A stretch of 64,000 nt of DNA from Callaeas wilsoni. Taxonomy: Eukaryota; Chordata; Aves; Passeriformes; Callaeidae. A program made the position numbers and the translations under genes. Shown in pieces: positions 45,437 to 54,400 of the stretch. How positions within the stretch are numbered: the stretch's first letter is position 1; each line of letters opens with the position of its first letter. The notes beneath the pieces are model-generated. The model saw only the letters and a program-made list of their open reading frames with translations, had not been told where the DNA came from and searched no databases. The DNA is taken from positions 1 to 64,000 of the forward strand of contig VWPU01011859.1 of the NCBI GenBank assembly GCA_013398955.1. Reading direction: 5' to 3'.

Positions 45437-48400
45437 GTAAAGAGCTTCACTTCTGATCACCTTTGTAGCTATATTTCACCTTTCATTAATTATACCATTA
45501 ATGTTGAGATTTAATGGTAAAAGCAGGTTTACCGACATGGCTCAGCTTTTTTGAAAACCACGAGCAGGTCAAACCTATAAGCGGAGCAAATCAATGTTAT
45601 TGAAACTTCTTAATGAATTTAATTTTGTTCCCATTATTTTTTGTAAAGAGCCTAGTAAAGAAAACATTTTCCAATCCTTTATATTGGGATAATGGATTTA
45701 AAGACTAATAAATATTTTCTGGACTAAATATATGTTTATTTTAAAGAGGGTGAGGTGTACTTGAACCGTAGGTTTGTATTTGATTAGGTACATTGTTACA
45801 TCTAACACTTTGGTGTTTAGTAACAGTGCCCTAGATAAAATAAGTATGGCACGTATCCCTGTCCCCATTATTATTGTAATTATTAGATTATAATAGAAAT
45901 TACTGGAATTTTTTATTAGTCTAATTTCCCGTGGGCTAATTCCTGTTAGGCATGTAATTTGATTTGCTTGCAGAGTCAATGACCTGCCAAGCCACTTCCA
46001 TCCCTTTGGGGACCAACACAAATATTGGTGGGTCTGGTGGGAGGGGGGATGCTTCAAACAGGGTGAAATAGGCTTTTTGTGTTCAAAAAACACCTTCCCC
46101 CTTTTCCAGGGGAGGCCTCCCTGACTGAGCAGGGTGCCAGCCTGCTGCTGGGAGAGGCAAGACCTTGCTTTTTTAAGCAGCTGCTGTTGCATCCTCTATG
46201 CAAGGATGGAAAAAGATCCAAAGCGTTGCCACAGCTGCTGTCTTTCCACCCCTTCCTCTTTCAGGTGTAAAGTTCTGGAATGAAATCGACCTGAACTAAT
46301 GAACCAAAAGCAAAAACCTGCTTTCCCTTTCCATGCTCCCACACACCCCCTCACACACAGTGGAAACAACCAACGGTTCTGGGCTGCATCCAGGCTCAGG
46401 TTTTTAATGTCCTCGTTATTTGCTCCCTCCATAAATATCTGAGGTGCAATTAGTGATACTGAAAACTAAGCTGGGATGTTGATGTTCAGCTGGAAAATAC
46501 CGAGTTGCTGTTTAACCCTTTCATTACCATCCAGCTAATTTAGATTTAAAGCCTTGCATGCATGAGGAGTGGCATGCTGGGATGTGCTGGGAAGTTCCCT
46601 AATATCTGAATAAATGTCACGTGTCCCTGTCAGGATCTTCTGCATCCAGAAATCACTTCAAACACATGGACTGTGAGTTTGAGAGCCAGTGTTACAGGTT
46701 TTATCAAACAGGATATTAGTGAGGGCATATTCCCACCTCTCAGGCTGTCCACAGAGCAGAATTTTTATCCCCATCTGTAACTGGAGCTAATCCACTCCCT
46801 TGTAAATCCACTGACACCCCTTTGCCAGTGCCACTAGGGGAGCCTATGTATGCAACCTTCCCGTCCTCATTACTTAATTCATATAATGTTCCTTCAACTT
46901 TTTTTTTTGTTGTTGTTTTGGTTCTTGTGTTAACACTAACAGATTCTGCAACAAAAGTGCCTCTAACAACAGATAACTTTAAAGTTATATAAAAATGTAC
47001 AGTTTATAGAGTTGGCCTTGCTAAATATTCTCTCCAGGCTGATGAAAACTCCTAGCCCAGTGGTAGCCAACCTTCTGGTATAGTCAGTGTCCTTCAGACT
47101 GGGGTCCCAGACGCTGAATGCACCCATACGAAATCTATATGGCAGCACATACATGCACTTAAACCACAGCATATAATTGAAAATTTGTTGCTCCTCTCAC
47201 AGAAAGAAAGGGAGTCATATCTGCAATGAAGAACTTAATTTAATCACTGCTTGAGGTAAAACCTTAGGGTAATAAAGCCGCGTTAGAAGTGGAGGCTGTA
47301 TAAATGCAGCGGTTTCTGAGTATCTCTGAAAGCCCAGAGCAAAGGTACCCACAGTTTGAACAGACAAATTTTGGTTGAATACAGGTTTGCAGACTGCTTT
47401 TCAGTGACCTGTACAGAGCAGGACTCACACGAAATGCCGTTATTAATTCTGATTATAGGTTTGGTGCTGTCACTCGATCACAAAAACAACGGGAAAGAGA
47501 TTGCCTTTCTCCGAGCTGCAGCCTTGTCCTGCGGGACACCTCTGATCTCTTAGTGCCACCTGGAGGCTTTCCTAGCACGGAAAACCCTTCTCTGACCCAG
47601 CTATTGACACCAGCTGCGTGGTATTGGTAGAATCAGAGGTGGTGGAAGGGAACGAGGGCAGCTTAGACGTGGTGGGAATGTGAGCAGAACCTGGGACAGG
47701 AAGCTTTTGGAGACCCCATTTTTACCTGCAGCGGTGCACAATGAAAATAATGAGATGTGCAGCTTTGTTTGTCACCTGGCCTTGCTCTGACCGCCTCCCC
47801 AGATATTTTATGTCATCTTCATTTCTGTTGAGGTTTTCGTTGGTTTTGGATTGGAGAAAGGGAGGAAGAGGCAGTTTTTCACAGCCTGTTCTCATATCAG
47901 TAGTAGAGCCATCAACTCCTGATCGGGTCAGGTGAAACCAGCAGACAGAATCAAAGAATTGTTCCAGTTGGAAAAGACCTTTAAGATCTTCGAGTTCAAC
48001 CATTAACCCAGCAGTCCCACACATTTGCATGTCTACATGTGCCACATTTACATGTCTTTTCAATCCCTTCAGAGATGACGACTCCACCTGTGCCCCGGGC
48101 AGCCTTTTCTTTCCAGGAAGGAATTTCCCCTTATCTCCAGTCTGACTTGAGGCTACATCCTATCACTCCTTACTTGGGAGAAGGGATTGACGCTCACCTG
48201 GCTACAACCTCCTTTCAGTGAAGCTGTAGGGAGCAATAAGGTTCCCCCTGAGCCTTCTTTTCTCCAGGATGAGCCCCCCCAGCTCCCCTGAGTGGATCCC
48301 ATCCAGCCCCATAGACTCGTGAATATCTAAGTGCTCACTGACTGCTTCCCCTTGGATTATGGGGGCTTCATTCTGCTCCCCGTCCCTGCCTTCCAGCTCA

Positions 48401-51400
48401 GGGGGCTGGGTGACCTGAGAAAACGGGTCTCACTTCAAGGGCACTTGGCATTCTCTGGGCCAGTTGCAGGTTTTGGTGGGTTCACAGAGTTTTGATGGTT
48501 AACGGAAGAAAAACCTGCTGCGATTTACTAAAATAGACAGAAATCTCCTGGATCTAAAGTTCCTTGAATACAAATTGCTAGAGACTAGAACAGGGTTTGA
48601 GGAAGTTTTATGTTAAATTTGCCTTGTTGACCTTCACATATGCGATCCTATTTTTTTTCCTCTAGAAGCAACAAGTCCTCCAATAACTGCTGGCCGCATG
48701 ACTTGTAAGTAGAATTTATCAGATTATTACTTTTATAATAGTGATAGCTTTATGCTTTTGTCATAGTATTTATTCTTGGGAAGAAATTAGTATGATTAAA
48801 AAGCTCACATTTTCTTTAAGGTGGGGCCGGGGATGTACCGGAGAAGTAAATTATCTGTGAGGCAGGAATTTGAGGATGGCTCTGCCCTCCAGCAACCAGC
48901 CTCCTTGCCAGAAAGAAAAAGAATCTTCTGTCACTTGTGCCCTTCACTGGGACCTTGGCTCACTGGGGGAAGGGTAGAGAGCACTGACAGCTCCCAAAGA
49001 ATTTGTCCTAATTCTCTTGCTCTCTGTGTATTTTTTCTCCTGTTTGCTCTCCTCCACAGATCCAGTTATAGCTGAGGGTGAGTCTGTCTGCCAGGGTGCT
49101 TGTCATGGCCCTGGGCACGGGATGTGCCTGTCCCTGCTGCCCCAACCTCTCCATCCCACGGGCGGGAGCCTGAGAAGGGGCTGCCAGCCCCGGGCCGTGC
49201 TGCAGGAGGATGCAGCCATGCCCAGAGAGGATGTGGGATGTCACTGCCCGGACCCAGGGCACCGCTGGCCTGACCAAGGGGTTTGTGTCTCCCAAAGAGC
49301 TGCAGCTGAGGCTGAGGGGTGGGCCCAACTGGTGCGCGGGCAATGTGGAGATCTACTACTTCGGAAGCTGGGAGAAGGTGTGTGGGTACCTGTGGGACAT
49401 GCAGGATGCCGAGGTGGTGTGCAGGCAGCTGGGCTGCGGCTTCCCCCTGGCAGCCACGAACTCCTTCCCCTCGGGCGACTCGTACCCGTACGTGATTACC
49501 GAGGTGAACTGTGCGGGCTACGAGAACTACGTGTGGCAGTGCCCCTACAACTACCAGTACCTTGTCTGTCACCATGGAGATGCTTCTGTCATATGCTCAG
49601 GTGGGTGTCTGCGTTTTGGTGGCATTTTCCCGAAGGAAATCTGTCTGGAGTGTGTGGATGCTGAAATGCTGTTAGTAGGGAAATTTTCTCTTCTCGCATG
49701 CACTCCGTGAGAACTATTCCTTTGCTGTGTAAGCTATGTAAACAATAGATAGGGTTTTTGCAAATAGCATTCTTATCTGGTTTTGTCTAAGTTTGTGTAC
49801 ATTATATTAGGAAAAAACATTTCTAAGTGGGTGTCTGAGGCTTTGACCAATCACCCTAGGAGAAGTGTGAACACTGTTCAATTGCTTTATGGAACTAGAA
49901 TATATCAATGGTATTGTAAATTTAATAAATAATTCATTCCTCGCTCTGGACTCCTGCCTCGCTGCATCTCTGAACCCCTGCTTGGAAGCCCACAGGAGTG
50001 AGGTGGGATGAAGGTTGTTCAGCCCTTGCTCTGTGCTCAGCAGGGCAGCAGCAGGTGGTGGGTCCATGGCCGTGACGCAGGGGGTGGCATTTCAGAGGGA
50101 GCATCAATCCCATGTTTGAGGACTGTGCCTGGGAAATCTGGGGTTTGGGCAATACTCCTGCCAGAGCAGGCTGTGAGGAGAGGGATGGTTTTTAGTCAGG
50201 CCATCCTCCCCATGGGTCCCTCCATAACTTTCCGTGAAATTAAAGTACGTGCTCCAAGGGGAGCCAAGCATTCCGAGTGCCTCACACCCTCTCATTTTCT
50301 TCTTCCAGACTCGGGAATAACTGTGCCTCCAGCAACAGGTAACCAGAGATTTCTGTTTATATACGGCTTTTCCATGGCATTTTCTGTCTCTGGGATGCTC
50401 TATGTAGGCTGCACTTACAGCCCCTCAGTAATGTCCCTAACATTCAGGAAGATGTGGGATTGCTTGGGATCCTTGGCAATTGAGCAGCCACTTCTTCTGT
50501 GGGAGAAGTTTGGCACTGGTCTTCATGGTGCTGCAGTGGGGATGTCCTTGAGCAAGTGCTGGGGCAGCTGGCACTGCAGCCATCTCAGTCCTGGCACACT
50601 ACAGCGCTGACTGTGGGCTTTGGCTTCCACTGGGGTTTAATGGGGTTCCCATTGGAGAGAGGGGTTCCCAGCAGGATGATCCTATTCCGCAAAACACCAC
50701 TTGCTCACCTGCTGCTCTTTCCCTGCAGCACCAGCTGTCTCCAGATTGATGTCCCCCACGTCATGGACTTCAGGTATGTCCAGAGGGACTATGAGGTTGG
50801 ACTAGTTTCTGTACTCAGTTATGCATCACAGAATCACAGGATGATGAGGTCGGAAGGGATGTCTGGAGTACATCTGGTCCTACCCCCTGGCTAAAAGCAG
50901 GATCAAGCAGAGCTGGCTTCCCAAGACCGTATCCAGAGGACTCTTGGCTATTTGCCACCTCTGTGGGTAACCTGTGTCTGTGCTCTGTCACCCTCACAGT
51001 GAAAAAGTGTTACCTGACATTCAGAGGAAACCTCCTGTGTTTCAATTTGTGCGCATGGTCTCTTGTCCCCTCACTGGGCACCACTGGAAAGTGCCTGGTT
51101 TTTGGAGAGGGTTGACCCCCAGCAGGTTGTCTCTCTTAGGAAAAATGCTGGGAGTCAACTCTGCTGATTTCTCCCTGCAGCACCAGGTACCTCCAGCTCA
51201 ACTTCCCCTCTGTCGCTGACCACATTTAGGTCCAGAGGAGTTAAGGGGTTTGGTTATCTCCTTCCCTGGCTGTCCCACTGGACAGCCAACCCCATGGATT
51301 GAGGTTACTATACAAGCTGAGCACAACCTGTGTCCTGGGCGGGGGGTGTGCAAAGGTGATGTTTTGGGGTGCCTGGGAGGGAGGGTCTCTGTGGGGCTGT

Positions 51401-54400
51401 GGCAGAGCCTCCTTGGTGGGGCCATGCCCTTCTCTGACGGGTTCTGGCGATGGCATAAGAGCCGGGCTCTGCTCTTTTCCTCAGGGAGCCCCCCCTGTGG
51501 TGGCTTACTTCGGGCATTGTCCGGCACCATCCAGAGCCCAGGATACCCCAACTCCTATCCCAACAACGCCTACTGCGTGTGGTGCATCCGGCTGCGGGAC
51601 CCGGATCGCAGAATCCAGCTCCAGTTTACGGATGTGGAGTGAGTCCGGCCGGGTGCTGGCTGTGGGCTCAGGGGCAGCTTTGTCCCCATTGCGGGGCCTT
51701 GGCAGCCTCTGCCCAAGCACTGGGGGGAGGTGGGAATGGGGTCGGGTTGCTGGGCCCTGCAGCTCGTGCAGCCTGTGGTGCAGACAGATCCTCCTCTCCC
51801 TCCAGGCTGGAAGGCAACAGCTGCTCCTACGACGCAATCGAGGTGTACGACGGAGGGTCCCCCCAGGACGGGCGCCTCGGGTTTGTTTGCAGCGATGACC
51901 ACCGCATCTTCAACTCATCCGGGCACCAGCTCACCGTCCTGTTTCGCAGTGATGGCAGCGTCACCAGGAGAGGCTTCCACGCCTACTACTCATCATTTCT
52001 TGCCTTCAGTACCACCCTGGGTAGGACCAGAGCTGTCCTTTACTCTTTGCCAGGGCAGAAGCTCAAACTCAGTCACACAGAGCTTCTGGTGGCTCCACAC
52101 CTTATGGGCATCCAGCCCCTCTGTCCCCACTGGGAGGCATCCTGGCTCAAAGGCATTTTTCAGGATAGAATGGCCATGAAGCTGCTGCCAGACACTGCTT
52201 CTTTGCCTGGTGGGCAGGAATGGGACTCTCTACACCTCCCCCAGTGCTGCCACTGAGCTATCATCAAATTCCCTGGCCTGTGCTGTAGGCAGAGGAGTTG
52301 CTCAGCCCTGGCACACTCACTGCTGTAGAGGCCAAAGGCTACTTCTTGTTTTCCCAAAACAAAGAGACCTGATGTGCTCAGCCACAGTGCAGTGAGCTCC
52401 TTTTGGAACTGTGGAGGAGCAAGGCTGGCTGCTGCTCTCTGCCTGCAGTGCCAGGGTCCCTCTGGCTGGCAGCAGGACCGTCTGCTTGACCGCCCCCTCC
52501 TCCCAGTTTGGTGTCACCAGCAAACATGCCAAGGGCCCACTCTGTCCCACCCTACTGACAGTTAACAAAGGCGGTCAAGGCCCTGCTGAGCGGAGCTGTT
52601 GCACACGCAGAACACAAGCTGCACCCTGGGCTGGTGGGTGGAGGGGGAAGGCTCGGAGGTGCAGCCACGCAGGGACCTGCCGTGCATCCAGGTAGTGATT
52701 GTGGGTCTGGTGTTTCAGTGTCCCTTCAGGAGCCCTTCTGGGGAGGGGTGACCCCCAGAGGGCTGTTTCTCTGAGGCAAAATGCTGAATGTTCACCTGCT
52801 GCTCTCTCCCTACAGCTCCCAGTACTTCCAGCTGGACCTTGTCATCAGCCTCAGGTAGGTTTGGAGGACTTGGGTAAGTTTATGAATTGGGTATTTATCA
52901 GCATTCTTTTTCAGGAAAAAAAAAATTTTTTTCTTCTTCGCTTTGGTCATTAGCAATTGTAATAGGGAGTTCCTCTTTCAAGGAACAGCTGACCTCCAGA
53001 ATTCCAACTCCAAAAACTGTGCAGTTCTGTGGAAAATCTTTGTGTCCTGCTAGTGCAGGCACTGCAGATCAGCACTATAAAATCCATTCAGTGTGGTTAG
53101 CATCTCCTAACCTGCATTCAGATGTATAGGAACCTCATGGAGAGACCATTGAAGCTGATAGAAGGCACTACGTCTACGTTTAGACATAAACTTCACACAG
53201 ATATACTCCAAATGCAACCCTAAAGGTGCACACATATCTTTTTCTTCTTGTATTTTTCTCTGCAGAAGATTATTCTTGTGGTGGCTTGCTTTCCTCTTCA
53301 TCTGGTACCTTACAGAGTCCATTTTACCCCAGAAATTACCCAAACAATGCCAACTGTGTGTGGGAAATACAAGTAAAGAGCAACTTCCGTGTCACACTTG
53401 TATTTACAGATATTCAGTAAGTAAGAATTTATTACTTGGGAAGATGAATGTATGGGACTGACAACTTGGACTTACTAAGAAAAGGTTACTTGATTTCAAT
53501 GATCTTTTTCAAAGCTTTTAGTACATCTGGAGAGGAAAAATGTGTTAATTTTTGCTTATTTAGTCAAAAACATGGCTGACATCTACTGAGACAGAAATTG
53601 GAGGCTGTAGTTTCTGTTCCAAAGATTTGACAGTCGTATCAACCAAATGTATTCTTCCACTATGAAGAGCTCATCTGAGTAAAGAACCAAACCAAACCAA
53701 CAAGCAAACAAAAAACAAAGAACATAAAAATGAAGCATTTAGCTAAATAGTTATGTTTGCTTCCCAGGATGGAAGGTGGCAGATGCCTCTCTGACTACGT
53801 GGAAATCTATGATGGGCCCCTGGACACGTCTCCTCTCCTTGGGAAGATTTGTTCTGGTTATTACCGCACATACACATCGTCCTCAAACCTGCTGACCGTC
53901 CGCTTTTCCAGTAACTCTCGGCACACGTACAGAGGGTTTCAGGCCAACTATCATTCCACTCCAGCAGATGACAGCACCAGTGAGTTCATTTTAAAGCAGA
54001 AACCTGCTTTTCAGCTCTTTTCTAATTCACTGATTGTTAGACTTGTTAACATTGTTCTAAATTAGATCTGTAGTGTTTTCGTGGAGATTCCAGTCCATGG
54101 TTTGGATTCCAAACTCTTTCTGCAATATCAGCTGCTTCTGCAAAAGATATTGTTTATTTAATCCACTACTTGCAACCTTTGTTTTTTTCACTTCACCGAG
54201 CTTGTAACACATTTCCTTTGCCATCCACCAGCACTGCTGTGTTTGCCAGACTACATGCACGTAGTTGTGAGCAGATACTTCCTTCAGTCCCACGGCTACT
54301 CCGCGTGGAACCTCACCCTGAACGACCCCTCCTGCACACCCAACATTACATCAGAGTATGTGGCATTCGACATTCCATACACTCGCTGCGGCACTGTCAG

